Origin: Komagataeibacter rhaeticus
GTDB taxonomy: Bacteria; Pseudomonadota; Alphaproteobacteria; Acetobacterales; Acetobacteraceae
Reading direction: 5' to 3'
Length of the DNA stretch: 64,000 nucleotides
Assembly: GCF_003207855.1 (NCBI RefSeq)
Contig: NZ_NKTZ01000004.1
Span: 124,001 to 188,000 of the forward strand
This document shows positions 56,366 to 64,000 of this stretch, in pieces. Both the position numbers and the translations under genes were made by a program. The first letter of the stretch is position 1. The number at the start of each line of letters is the position of its first letter. The notes beneath the pieces are model-generated. The model did not search any database, had not been told where the DNA came from, and was given only the letters and a program-made list of their open reading frames with translations.

Positions 56366-57206
56366 GCCGCAGCTCGACCTGCTACCCGATGATATGCCTG
56401 TGCCGCCGGTATCGGTGCGCGCGTTCTCGCTGCGGCTGGTCGAGGCGCTGATCTTCGCCCGTGCCGACCCGCTGAGCACGCGCGCCATAGCCGAGGTCCT
56501 GACCGCGCAGGGCGGCATCCCGCATGATGTCACGGACCGTGACGCCTATGTCACCGCCACCCTTTCGGCACTTGGGGCGCAGTATGCCGGGCGTGGCGTG
56601 GTACTGGTGGAGGTGGCGGGGGGCTGGCAGTTCCGCACGGCGCCCGACCTGGCCCCGCGCCTGACCCGCGTCATGCCGCGCCCGCGCAGGCTTGCGCGCT
56701 CGACCATGGAAACACTGGCCATCATCGCCTATCATCAGCCCTGCACCCGTGCCGAGATCGAGGAAATCCGTGGCGTGAGCCTGAGCCAGCAGGTGCTGGA
56801 CACCCTGCTGGAAGCGGAGCTGATCGTGCCGCTGGGCCGCAAGGAGGTGCCGGGGCGGCCCATCCTGTGGGGCACGTCGGCGGGGTTCCTGCGGCATTTC
56901 GGGCTGAAGGACCTGGGTGACCTGCCCCGGCGCGAGGAACTGCTGGTGGATGTGCCCGATACCGGCCCGGTTCCCGGCATGCCGGTGGCGGAGGGGCTGC
57001 CGCCAGAGGGAAGCGTGCCAGAGGGGAGCCTGCCAGAGGGGCGCATGCCAGGGCAGGATGCGCCGGAATGGGATGTGCCGGAATGGGATGCGCCAGAAGG
57101 GAATCCAGCAGGGAAGTCGGCAGGGGACGGCATGGCGGAGCGGGCGGAGTCCGCTGCACTGGACCCCGATGCGCCGGACGAGGTTCCTGACCCGCCCGCG
57201 TCGTGA
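56355..57206 (+). CDS. scpB: Segregation and condensation protein ScpB, with tandem-repeat tail
   Basis: The 283-residue protein has two winged-helix domains (about 18-180): FSLRLVEALIFARADPLSTRAIAEVL, STMETLAIIAYHQPCTRAEIEEIRGVS and a KEVPGRPILWGTSAGFLRHFGLKDLGDLP end. ScpB partners ScpA and SMC. Beyond the family domain is a disordered tail of about 85 residues. Within it seven tandem pentapeptides (about residues 217-251, PEGSV/PEWDA-like) are encoded by a 15-bp DNA repeat at 57002-57106. I chose the ATG at 56355, 9 bases after AAGGA. Confidence 0.9.
   Translation: MTDEPQLDLLPDDMPVPPVSVRAFSLRLVEALIFARADPLSTRAIAEVLTAQGGIPHDVTDRDAYVTATLSALGAQYAGRGVVLVEVAGGWQFRTAPDLAPRLTRVMPRPRRLARSTMETLAIIAYHQPCTRAEIEEIRGVSLSQQVLDTLLEAELIVPLGRKEVPGRPILWGTSAGFLRHFGLKDLGDLPRREELLVDVPDTGPVPGMPVAEGLPPEGSVPEGSLPEGRMPGQDAPEWDVPEWDAPEGNPAGKSAGDGMAERAESAALDPDAPDEVPDPPAS
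57002..57106 (+). repeat. Seven-unit 15-bp minisatellite inside scpB
   Basis: Units begin GCCAGAGGG or GCCGGAATG at 57002, 57017, 57032, 57047, 57062, 57077 and 57092, an exact 15-bp period that keeps the frame. The first three units are near-identical, units 5 and 6 form a second near-identical pair, and unit 7 is intermediate, suggesting stepwise duplication. Confidence 0.85.
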
Positions 57207-57285
57207 TAGGTGTGCGGGACGATATGGTGGTATGCGGGCCTGCGCGGATGGATGGACGGCCGCGCGGTGGGGAAGGAAACTGGTC

Positions 57286-57858
57286 ATGTTCGATTTCGCG
57301 TGGTCTGAATTTGCCCTGATCGGGGTGGTGGGCCTGCTCCTGATCGGACCAAAGGACATGCCGGTCGCCATCCGCACGGTCACCGGGCTGATCAAGAAGG
57401 CGCGGGGGCTTGCAACCGAATTCCAGTCCCATGTGGATGAAATGGTGCGCGAGGCCGACCTGACGGAAGCCCGTGACCAGCTGGGCCAGCTCCGGCGGAT
57501 GAACGTGCGTGACAGGATCATGGACACGATCGACCGTGATGGCGCATTGCGACGCTCGCTGGATGATACGCGGCAGGTGGCGGGCTCCGCCCTGTCCACT
57601 GCCGTCACGCCGCCGCCGGCGGCCGATGCGCTGCCCGAACAGAAAATTCCCGCGCGCCATTACATTCCGCCCCTTGCCCGGCCCGATCCGCATGCGGAGG
57701 GGGTGGATGTGGCGGATGCCCCGGCCTTCCTGCCGCCGCGCGCGGCCCGCCGCATTGCCGCCGAACTGCCCGCCCTGACCCCGCCCGCCTTCCTGCCGCC
57801 GGTGCGTGTCATCCATCGGGGGCAGCGCGTTTCCGTGACCGATGGCGGGCGGGAATAA
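57286..57858 (+). CDS. tatB: Twin-arginine translocase subunit TatB
   Basis: The 190-residue protein starts MFDFAWSEFALIGVVGLLLIGPKDMP, the TatB membrane helix with the Glu near position 8 and the GPKDMP hinge. A long amphipathic helix (about 22-100) and a Pro/Ala C-terminal tail follow. TatB with TatC recognises twin-Arg signal peptides. AAGGA lies 9 bases before the ATG; no earlier start fits the family. It sits 79 bp after scpB; tatA, often adjacent, is absent here. Confidence 0.9.
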   Translation: MFDFAWSEFALIGVVGLLLIGPKDMPVAIRTVTGLIKKARGLATEFQSHVDEMVREADLTEARDQLGQLRRMNVRDRIMDTIDRDGALRRSLDDTRQVAGSALSTAVTPPPAADALPEQKIPARHYIPPLARPDPHAEGVDVADAPAFLPPRAARRIAAELPALTPPAFLPPVRVIHRGQRVSVTDGGRE

Positions 57859-57865
57859 GACCAAG

Positions 57866-58678
57866 ATGGATGCAGGAGACGAGACCCTGAAGCCCGATGA
57901 TTCGATCAACGACCAGCCCATGCCGCTGCTTGAGCATCTGGTCGAATTGCGGCGCAGGCTGCTGTGGTCCATGGCGTCGTTCGTGGTGTGCTTTGCCGTC
58001 TGTTACTATTATTCGGAACAGATCTACTTCTTCCTGGCCAGGCCGCTGGGCGACATCATGCGCCAGAAGGGCGAACAGCCACACCTGATCTATACCGCGC
58101 TGTACGAAGCCTTCTTCACCTACATGAAGGTGGCCTTCTTCGGTGCGGCCTGCCTGTCGTTCCCCATGGTGGCGGTGCAGGCGTGGATCTTCATCGCACC
58201 GGGGCTGTACCGTAGCGAGAAGCGGGCTTTTGCCCCGTTCCTTGTGGCCACCCCCATCATGTTCGCAATCGGTGCGGCGCTGGCCTATTATTTCATCTTC
58301 CCCGCCGCGTGGAAGTTCTTCCTGTCGTTCCAGACGGCGGACGGACAGGACGGCTTGCAGATCGAACTGCAGGCCAAGGTGTCGGAATATCTTTCGCTGG
58401 TGATGAAGCTGATCATGGCGTTCGGCATGGCGTTCGAACTGCCGGTGGTGCTGACCCTCATGGCGCGGGTGGGGCTGGTGACGTCAAAGGGGCTGGCGCG
58501 TGTGCGGCGCTATGCCTATGTGGGCGCGTTCGTGGCCGCCGCCATCCTGACCCCGCCCGACGTGATTACCCAGACCGGGCTGGCCGTGCCGCTGATCGGG
58601 CTGTACGAAATATCCATTCTCTGCGCCCGCCTTGTCGAGCCGCGCACCCCGCCTGAAGACACCGAGGAGACCACCTGA
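57866..58678 (+). CDS. tatC: Twin-arginine translocase subunit TatC
   Basis: The 270-residue protein has six membrane helices. The conserved N-terminal HLVELRRRL (about 24-32) and [21 protein letters not shown]-like first periplasmic loop are present, with the Glu that contacts signal peptides (EAFF). FELPVVL and a TPPDVITQ motif near helix 5-6 complete the signature. TatC is the receptor for folded Tat substrates. The start at 57866 follows GGGAA by about 10 bases; an ATG at 57842 inside tatB is an alternative. The stop overlaps serS (TGATG). Confidence 0.93.
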   Translation: MDAGDETLKPDDSINDQPMPLLEHLVELRRRLLWSMASFVVCFAVCYYYSEQIYFFLARPLGDIMRQKGEQPHLIYTALYEAFFTYMKVAFFGAACLSFPMVAVQAWIFIAPGLYRSEKRAFAPFLVATPIMFAIGAALAYYFIFPAAWKFFLSFQTADGQDGLQIELQAKVSEYLSLVMKLIMAFGMAFELPVVLTLMARVGLVTSKGLARVRRYAYVGAFVAAAILTPPDVITQTGLAVPLIGLYEISILCARLVEPRTPPEDTEETT

Positions 58679-59949
58679 TGCATGACCTGCGTGCCCTTCG
58701 CGCCGATCCTGACGGTTTTGATGCTGACCTGAAGCGGCGGGGCGAGCCTGCCGTGGCGCAGGCCGTATTGCTGCTGGACCATGACCGCCGCGCCGCTGAA
58801 ACCGCGCTGCAGGAACTGCAGGCGCGGCGCAAGCAGATTTCCCGGGAAATCGGGGCCATGCGCCGATCCGGTGCGGATACGTCCGCGCTGGAAGCCGAGG
58901 TGACCGGCGCCAAGGCCCATATGGAGGCACTGCAGGCCCGCGTTGATGATCTGGATGGCCAGATCCGTGGCACGCTGGAACGCCTGCCCAACCGGCTGGA
59001 TGAAAGCGTGCCCGCAGGCGCGGATGAGAGCGGCAACGTGCAGGTGCACCAGCACGGCACGCCGCCCGAATTCGCCTTTGCCGCGCGCGAGCATTTCGAG
59101 CTGGGCGAAGCGCTTGGCCTGATGGATTTCGAGACCGCATCCCGCCTGTCGGGCGCGCGGTTCGTGGTGCTGCGCGGTCAGCTTGCGCGCATGGAGCGGG
59201 CGCTGGGCCAGTTCATGCTGGACCTGCACACGGGTGAAAACGGGTACGAGGAAACCGCCGTGCCCGTGCTGGTCAATAACGAGGCGATGTATGGCACGGA
59301 CAAGCTGCCCAAATTCGCCGACCAGTCCTTCCGCACCGAAGATGGCCGCTGGCTGATCCCCACGGCGGAGGTACCGCTGACCGCCAGCGTCGCGGGGCAG
59401 ATCCTGCCCGCGGGCGTGCTGCCGCAGCGTCTGGTTGCCCTGTCTTCCTGCTTCCGTAGCGAGGCGGGGGCGGCAGGGCGCGATACACGCGGCATGCTGC
59501 GCCAGCACCAGTTCCAGAAGGTGGAGATGGTCAGCATCACCACGCCAGAGGAGAGCGACGCCGAGCACGAGCGCATGACCCGCTGCGCGGAAATGGTGCT
59601 GGAAAAGCTGGGCATTCCCTACCGCCGCATGCTGCTGTGCGCGGGCGATACCGGCTTTGGCGCGGCCAGGACGTTTGACCTTGAGGCATGGCTGCCGGGG
59701 CAGAAGGCGTGGCGTGAGATCTCGTCCTGCTCCACCACGCGCGATTTCCAGGCCCGGCGCCTGAATGCCCGCTATCGCGCGGCCGATGGCAAGCCTGCCT
59801 TTGTCCATACCCTGAACGGGTCGGGCCTTGCCGTGGGTCGCACGCTGATTGCGGTCATGGAGAATTACCAGACCGCGGACGGCAGCATCACGGTGCCGGA
59901 TGTGCTGCGGCCCTATATGGGCGGCATTGAAGTCATTCGTAGCGCATAA
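58678..59949 (+). CDS. serS: Seryl-tRNA synthetase
   Basis: The 423-residue class II synthetase has an N-terminal coiled-coil arm (about 25-100) that recognises the tRNA-Ser long variable arm. The catalytic core includes [10 protein letters not shown] (about 225-234), [28 protein letters not shown] (about 258-285, motif 2) and [19 protein letters not shown] (about 380-398, motif 3). It charges tRNA-Ser. The start overlaps tatC. Repeat G follows 33 bp after the stop. Confidence 0.96.
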   Translation: MHDLRALRADPDGFDADLKRRGEPAVAQAVLLLDHDRRAAETALQELQARRKQISREIGAMRRSGADTSALEAEVTGAKAHMEALQARVDDLDGQIRGTLERLPNRLDESVPAGADESGNVQVHQHGTPPEFAFAAREHFELGEALGLMDFETASRLSGARFVVLRGQLARMERALGQFMLDLHTGENGYEETAVPVLVNNEAMYGTDKLPKFADQSFRTEDGRWLIPTAEVPLTASVAGQILPAGVLPQRLVALSSCFRSEAGAAGRDTRGMLRQHQFQKVEMVSITTPEESDAEHERMTRCAEMVLEKLGIPYRRMLLCAGDTGFGAARTFDLEAWLPGQKAWREISSCSTTRDFQARRLNARYRAADGKPAFVHTLNGSGLAVGRTLIAVMENYQTADGSITVPDVLRPYMGGIEVIRSA

Positions 59950-59982
59950 ACATCAGCCCACGAAATGGGTGGAAAACCCAAG

Positions 59983-60061
59983 GACGTTTCTGGTGAAGCT
60001 TTTTGCAAAAAGCTTCAGGGAACGCCGCCTTTTTGAAAAAAGGCGGCACCCAAAAACGTTC
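59983..60061. repeat. Composite palindromic intergenic repeat, copy G
   Basis: This copy is close to ideal: ACGTTTCTGG and CCAAAAACGT frame a GAAGCTTTTTGCAAAAAGCTTC hairpin and an exact GCCGCCTTTTT/AAAAAAGGCGGC hairpin. The outer arms carry ACGT where copies B and C carry GAAG, with matching changes on both sides. It lies between convergent serS and the helicase gene. Confidence 0.88.
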
Positions 60062-60092
60062 ATTCCTTATCAACAGGTTATCTAAATCCCGT

Positions 60093-62546
60093 TCAGCGCC
60101 CCTTGCGGTGGGGGCGCTTGCCCTTTGGCGGGCCGCCCCCATCGCGGCCACGGCGTCCGGACGGGTTGGCGCGGCTGTCCGGGCGGAAGGGGGATGCATT
60201 GGGTGCGCGGGCGCGGATGCTCTGCTGGCGCAGCACGTCCTCGATCCATTCATCAAGGCGCGCGGTGGTCCCCTCGGCTTCCTCACGGTTGACATAGGTC
60301 TCGGGGAAGCGCAGCGCCAGCCACCGCCAGGCCACCAGCCGCTTGTGGCGCTTTTCGGCCCGTTCCAGTTCCGTGCGCTCGGCGCGTTCGGCGGCGGGCA
60401 GGCGGCCCGTGCCCGGGGGCGGCACGGTATTGCCCGCGGCGTGGTCCGCCGCCCAGTGCACCAGGCGCTGGATGCCGTTGTCGCGGTCATCGACCGGGCA
60501 CATGGCGTAAACCCAGCGCTGGGCCAGCGTCAGGTCGGGAACACCTTCCAGTGCGGTGGCAATGGCAAAGGCCTGTTCCATGTTGGCCAGCCGGTAATTG
60601 GGGTCGTCGCGCCGCAGCACCGCGCGGCGGATGCGCACCAGAACGCCAAACAGGCTGTCCGACCCGATCTCGGCCGCCACGGCCTGCACGATGTCCGCAT
60701 CCGGCTGCACCTGCGGGCGCATATCCTCGATCGGCTGCGGGGGGGCCGCCAGCATGGCATGGATGAAGGACGGGCTGCCCACCCCTTCCAGCACGGCCAC
60801 CACACCCTGTTCATGCTTGCCAAAGCGCCCGGCACGGCCGCCGATCTGCTTGACTTCCTGCGGGTTGAGGTCGCGCGTCTGGTTGCCGTCATATTTGCGC
60901 AGGGCGGCAAAGACCACGCGGCGGATGGTCAGGTTCAGCCCCATGCCGATGGCATCGGTTGCGATCAGGATGTCGGCATCGCCATTGTTGAAGCGCTGCG
61001 CCTCCGCCCGGCGGACTTCGGGGCTGAGCGCGCCATACACCACCGCCACCCGCTTGCCATGCGCCAGCAGCAGGGCGCGCAGGTCCAGTACCTCACGGCG
61101 CGAGAAGGCGATCAGCGCATCGTGCTTCTGCAGTTCATGCAGGCTGACCGCGCGTTCGGCGGCGACCAGCGGGCTCTTGCGCTCCAGACGGATCTCGTCA
61201 ATCGGGTCGCCGCACAGTTCGGCAATGCGCCGGACCATGGGAATGCAGTCCGGCGCCCCCAGAATGAACAGGTGCCGCGCCGGCGCGCCCATGATGGCCG
61301 CCGTCCACGCCGCCCCCCGGTCGGGGTCGGTCAGCATCTGGGCTTCGTCAATGATGGCCACATCGACCGGGTTGTTCAGCGGGCACATTTCCACGGTCGC
61401 GGCCAGGTGGCGGCTGCCGGGCACGTCGATGCGTTCCTCTCCCGTGGCGAGCGAGGTCGGCACGCCGCGCGCGGTCAGCGACTCGCGGAACTCATGGGCC
61501 AGCAGCCGCAGCGGCGCCAGCGCCAGCCCGCTTTCGGCCCGCGCCAGCGCGTCCAGTGCCGTGTGGGACTTGCCGCTGTTGGTCGGCCCCGTGACCAGCG
61601 TGATCCGGCGCTTCAGCGCGCGCGCGGTGCGGAAATGGGCGGCATAGCGGTCAAGGGCCGCGACCTGGGCTATGACGGCGTTGCCGATGCGCTGGTTGCC
61701 CAGGTCGGGGGCCAGTGGTGCCCGGCCCGGCCCCTGCGGGCCCTCCCTGCGCCATTGGGGCAGGTTCTGGCGCAGAGCCATAAGCTCGCCGGGATCAAAC
61801 TCCCAGCGTTCCTGCCCGCCTGCCTGCGGCACGCGGCGGGCGACGGGCAGGCGGTTTTCGGCAATCCAGCGCAGCGCCTCACGCTGGGAGCAGCGCAGCA
61901 GGCCGGGCACGTCGCTGAAGGGGACAAGGCTTTTTTCCCACTCCCGCAGGCGCAGGACTTCCTCGCGCCGGCGGGTGCGCGCCGTCTCCTCTATGCGGGC
62001 ATCGCGGTCCTTGCGGCTGGTGTCCTCGCGCTCCAGTTCGGTGGCGAAGGCTTCGGGGTCGGCCACGGCAAAGGCATCGGCCACGGCCAGTGCCAGGGTG
62101 CGGATCTCGGTGGGCGCAAGGGTGCGGCCCGTGCCGTCAAACAGGTCGCCGCGCACATTGTCCATGGCGGCGCGGGGCGTGTCGCCCTGCGCGCGCAGCT
62201 TTTCGCGCAGGACGGGGGTAAGGGCGGCCAGCAGGCGGGCATCATCGGGTTCGGGGTCATCCACCGTCATGGCGGCGGCTTCGGTATCCGCGCGCGTAAC
62301 CCATACCTGCCCTGCACGGCGCGTAAGGTCCATGAGGCGCGAGCCCCACGGCTTGCGGCGCACGGTGCACAGGGCGGCGCGGAAGGCGGCATCGTCTATC
62401 CGCTGGGCACCGGGGAGCAGCATGCGGGCGATCACACGCTCCAGCTTGGGGCGTTCGCGGGTTTCAACATGCAGCCCGGTTGCGGCAATCGCCGCGTCCA
62501 GCGCCAGCAGGGCAGGGGCGGCCCGGTCGGGGAATTCAGAAGTCAT
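60093..62546 (-). CDS. Suv3-like ATP-dependent RNA helicase
   Basis: The roughly 817-residue protein has a long N-terminal region (about 1-285) with a helix-turn-helix-like patch, then a superfamily 2 helicase core. Walker A is GPTNSGKSHTAL, motif II DEAQMLTDPDRG, motif V TDAIGMGLNLTIRRVVF and motif VI QIGGRAGRFG. The GPTNSGKT-type Walker A and DEAQ are characteristic of Suv3, the mitochondrial degradosome helicase, and its alphaproteobacterial relatives. The C-terminus is Arg/Gly/Lys-rich (about the last 45 residues) and probably binds RNA. I prefer the start MTSEFPDRAAP; ATGs up to 62600 are open. It converges on serS. Confidence 0.85.
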   Translation of the reverse strand: MTSEFPDRAAPALLALDAAIAATGLHVETRERPKLERVIARMLLPGAQRIDDAAFRAALCTVRRKPWGSRLMDLTRRAGQVWVTRADTEAAAMTVDDPEPDDARLLAALTPVLREKLRAQGDTPRAAMDNVRGDLFDGTGRTLAPTEIRTLALAVADAFAVADPEAFATELEREDTSRKDRDARIEETARTRRREEVLRLREWEKSLVPFSDVPGLLRCSQREALRWIAENRLPVARRVPQAGGQERWEFDPGELMALRQNLPQWRREGPQGPGRAPLAPDLGNQRIGNAVIAQVAALDRYAAHFRTARALKRRITLVTGPTNSGKSHTALDALARAESGLALAPLRLLAHEFRESLTARGVPTSLATGEERIDVPGSRHLAATVEMCPLNNPVDVAIIDEAQMLTDPDRGAAWTAAIMGAPARHLFILGAPDCIPMVRRIAELCGDPIDEIRLERKSPLVAAERAVSLHELQKHDALIAFSRREVLDLRALLLAHGKRVAVVYGALSPEVRRAEAQRFNNGDADILIATDAIGMGLNLTIRRVVFAALRKYDGNQTRDLNPQEVKQIGGRAGRFGKHEQGVVAVLEGVGSPSFIHAMLAAPPQPIEDMRPQVQPDADIVQAVAAEIGSDSLFGVLVRIRRAVLRRDDPNYRLANMEQAFAIATALEGVPDLTLAQRWVYAMCPVDDRDNGIQRLVHWAADHAAGNTVPPPGTGRLPAAERAERTELERAEKRHKRLVAWRWLALRFPETYVNREEAEGTTARLDEWIEDVLRQQSIRARAPNASPFRPDSRANPSGRRGRDGGGPPKGKRPHRKGR

Positions 62547-62838
62547 ACTGCCTATGTGCGTCATCCGGGCTGCGGGGACAATGGACATCAGTACTTGCAT
62601 CCGCAGGGGAAATCATTGAATAGAAGCCCGCATCGTACGCATGTGACGTGACATGAGCGCCCCGGAATGGGCATTGTGCGGTGAATTCAGCTTCCCGTGG
62701 CGCGAGATATGTTTGTTTGTGCTGGAATTCCACGCTGTGGATGGCCTAGACATGCCCGCCTGAGCGATATCGTTGTGGGGCGCATGTTTCAGGAAGTCCT
62801 GGGTCTGCGTCATATCCAGCCGGGAGAGTGATAACCAA

Positions 62839-63717
62839 ATGTCCGATACGTTGATTGTGCCAACCGCTGAGACCATGCTCACCGGCCTTGCCCCGGTAGA
62901 GGGGCAGGCAGGCGTGTTCCACCTTGCCGAACCGACCAAGGAATACGGCCACCTGAACGCGGAGACCGTGCTGTCCGTCCATCACTGGACCGACCGGCTG
63001 TTCAGCTTTACCACCACGCGCGACCCGGCCTTGCGCTTCGAGAACGGCCAGTTCACGATGATCGGCATCGAGGTCGAGGGCAAGCCGCTGCTGCGTGCCT
63101 ACAGCATTGCCAGCGCGAATTACGAGGACCACCTCGAATTCCTGTCCATCGCCGTGCCCGATGGTCCGCTCACCTCCCGCCTGCGCCACGTCAAGGTGGG
63201 GGACAAGGTGCTGATCGGCCGCAAGCCCGTCGGCACCCTGCTGCTGGACAACCTGCGTCCGGGCCGTAACCTGTATTTCCTGTCCACCGGCACGGGGCTT
63301 GCGCCCTTCATGAGCCTGATCAAGGACCCGGAATGCTATGAGCGTTACGAGCACGTGATCCTGAGCCACACGGTGCGCATCTCGGGTGAGCTGGCCTATG
63401 CCAACCACATCCGCCACGAACTGCCCGAGCACGAGTTCCTGGGCGAGGACGTGAAGGGCAAGCTGTTGTACTACCCCGCCGTGACGCGCGAAGCCTTTGC
63501 CGTGACCGACCGCATCACCAGGCTGATCGAGACGGGCAAGATCTTTACCGACCTGAACATCCCGGCGCTCGACCCCGAGCATGACCGTGTCATGATCTGC
63601 GGTTCGCCCGAAATGCTGGCCGATACGGAAAAGCTGCTACAGGACCGTGGCTTTGACGAGGGGAACAACTCCCACCCCGGCGCCTATGTGGTGGAAAAGG
63701 CGTTCGCTGAACGCTGA
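62839..63717 (+). CDS. fpr: Ferredoxin/flavodoxin-NADP+ reductase
   Basis: The 292-residue flavoenzyme has an FAD-binding barrel with RAYSIAS (about 85-91) and a GPLTSRL phosphate loop (about 108-114). The NADP domain has STGTGLAPFMSLI (about 151-163), a SHTVR strand and MICGSPEML (about 252-260). It exchanges electrons between NADPH and ferredoxin or flavodoxin. About 35 extra N-terminal residues precede the barrel. GGGAG lies 12 bases before the ATG. It is divergent from the helicase across 292 bp, where I see no further gene. Confidence 0.92.
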   Translation: MSDTLIVPTAETMLTGLAPVEGQAGVFHLAEPTKEYGHLNAETVLSVHHWTDRLFSFTTTRDPALRFENGQFTMIGIEVEGKPLLRAYSIASANYEDHLEFLSIAVPDGPLTSRLRHVKVGDKVLIGRKPVGTLLLDNLRPGRNLYFLSTGTGLAPFMSLIKDPECYERYEHVILSHTVRISGELAYANHIRHELPEHEFLGEDVKGKLLYYPAVTREAFAVTDRITRLIETGKIFTDLNIPALDPEHDRVMICGSPEMLADTEKLLQDRGFDEGNNSHPGAYVVEKAFAER

Positions 63718-63729
63718 TCCCGCCCGCGC

Positions 63730-63760
63730 CCCCGGCCATGCTGCATGGCCGGGGTTTTTT
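63730..63760 (+). terminator. Rho-independent terminator after fpr
   Basis: A perfect CCCCGGCCATG / CATGGCCGGGG stem with a CTG loop is followed by six T, 13 bp after the fpr stop. Confidence 0.93.
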
Positions 63761-63800
63761 ATTGGCCCCGCCCCATAGCGCGGCGGGATGGCCGGAGTGA

Positions 63801-64000
<200 letters not shown>

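Noticed and set aside
60003-62651. An 882-codon plus-strand open frame.
   Set aside because: It runs antisense to the Suv3-like helicase, whose motifs are unambiguous, and it starts inside repeat G.

Overview
The window is GC-rich alphaproteobacterial chromosome, almost certainly a cellulose-producing acetic acid bacterium of the genus Komagataeibacter (formerly Gluconacetobacter/Acetobacter xylinus). The decisive evidence is a complete type I cellulose operon with genus-specific members: the GH8 endoglucanase cmcAx, the cellulose-complementing gene ccpAx, separate bcsA, bcsB, bcsC and bcsD, and the GH3 beta-glucosidase bglAx. Alphaproteobacterial gene orders elsewhere agree: nifR3(dus)-ntrB-ntrC-ntrY-ntrX-hfq-hflX and argS-SPOR-scpA-scpB-tatB-tatC-serS. 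I see no transposase, integrase, phage gene, CRISPR array or rRNA.

Layout. 1-6.2 kb: end of an MBOAT acyltransferase, rarA, an RluC-type pseudouridine synthase, an AsmA-like protein and the ATP12 chaperone. 6.2-16.6 kb: ispDF on the minus strand, then the nitrogen-regulation superoperon. 16.7-26.4 kb: housekeeping genes (inositol-monophosphatase-like, mazG, argC, serC, hisZ, purA, rpoH, rluD, a small membrane protein) and two tRNAs (Leu-CAA, Glu-CTC). 26.4-41.4 kb: cellulose locus, opening with an AT-rich 5' region carrying a perfect FNR-type palindrome and ending with bglAx plus a secreted protein of unknown function. 41.5-50 kb: cupin and NUDIX genes, htpG, a methyltransferase behind an FMN riboswitch, mtnA, aspS and an EipB-like protein. 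50-64 kb: xthA, erpA, dgt, argS, a SPOR protein, scpAB, tatBC, serS, a Suv3-like helicase, ferredoxin-NADP reductase and the start of a glutathione reductase gene.

How the genes work together. BcsA (c-di-GMP-responsive synthase) and BcsB form the inner-membrane core, BcsC carries the chain across the periplasm and outer membrane, and BcsD and CcpAx organise the export sites into a row. CmcAx and BglAx trim beta-glucan outside the cytoplasm. Both hydrolases have twin-Arg-like leaders (RRSFL, RKSFL), and two Tat translocon genes lie about 20-30 kb away. NtrBC/NtrYX link to nitrogen status, and RpoH probably drives htpG, which has a candidate heat-shock promoter.

Most unusual observations: (1) a canonical, apparently complete FMN riboswitch whose only downstream gene is a lone SAM-dependent methyltransferase, with a hairpin able to mask its Shine-Dalgarno; (2) a family of about 80-bp composite palindromes, eight copies, every one just 3' of a gene; (3) the FNR-type site in front of the cellulose operon; (4) a secreted chorismate-lyase-fold-like protein directly behind bglAx; (5) a seven-unit 15-bp minisatellite in the scpB tail.
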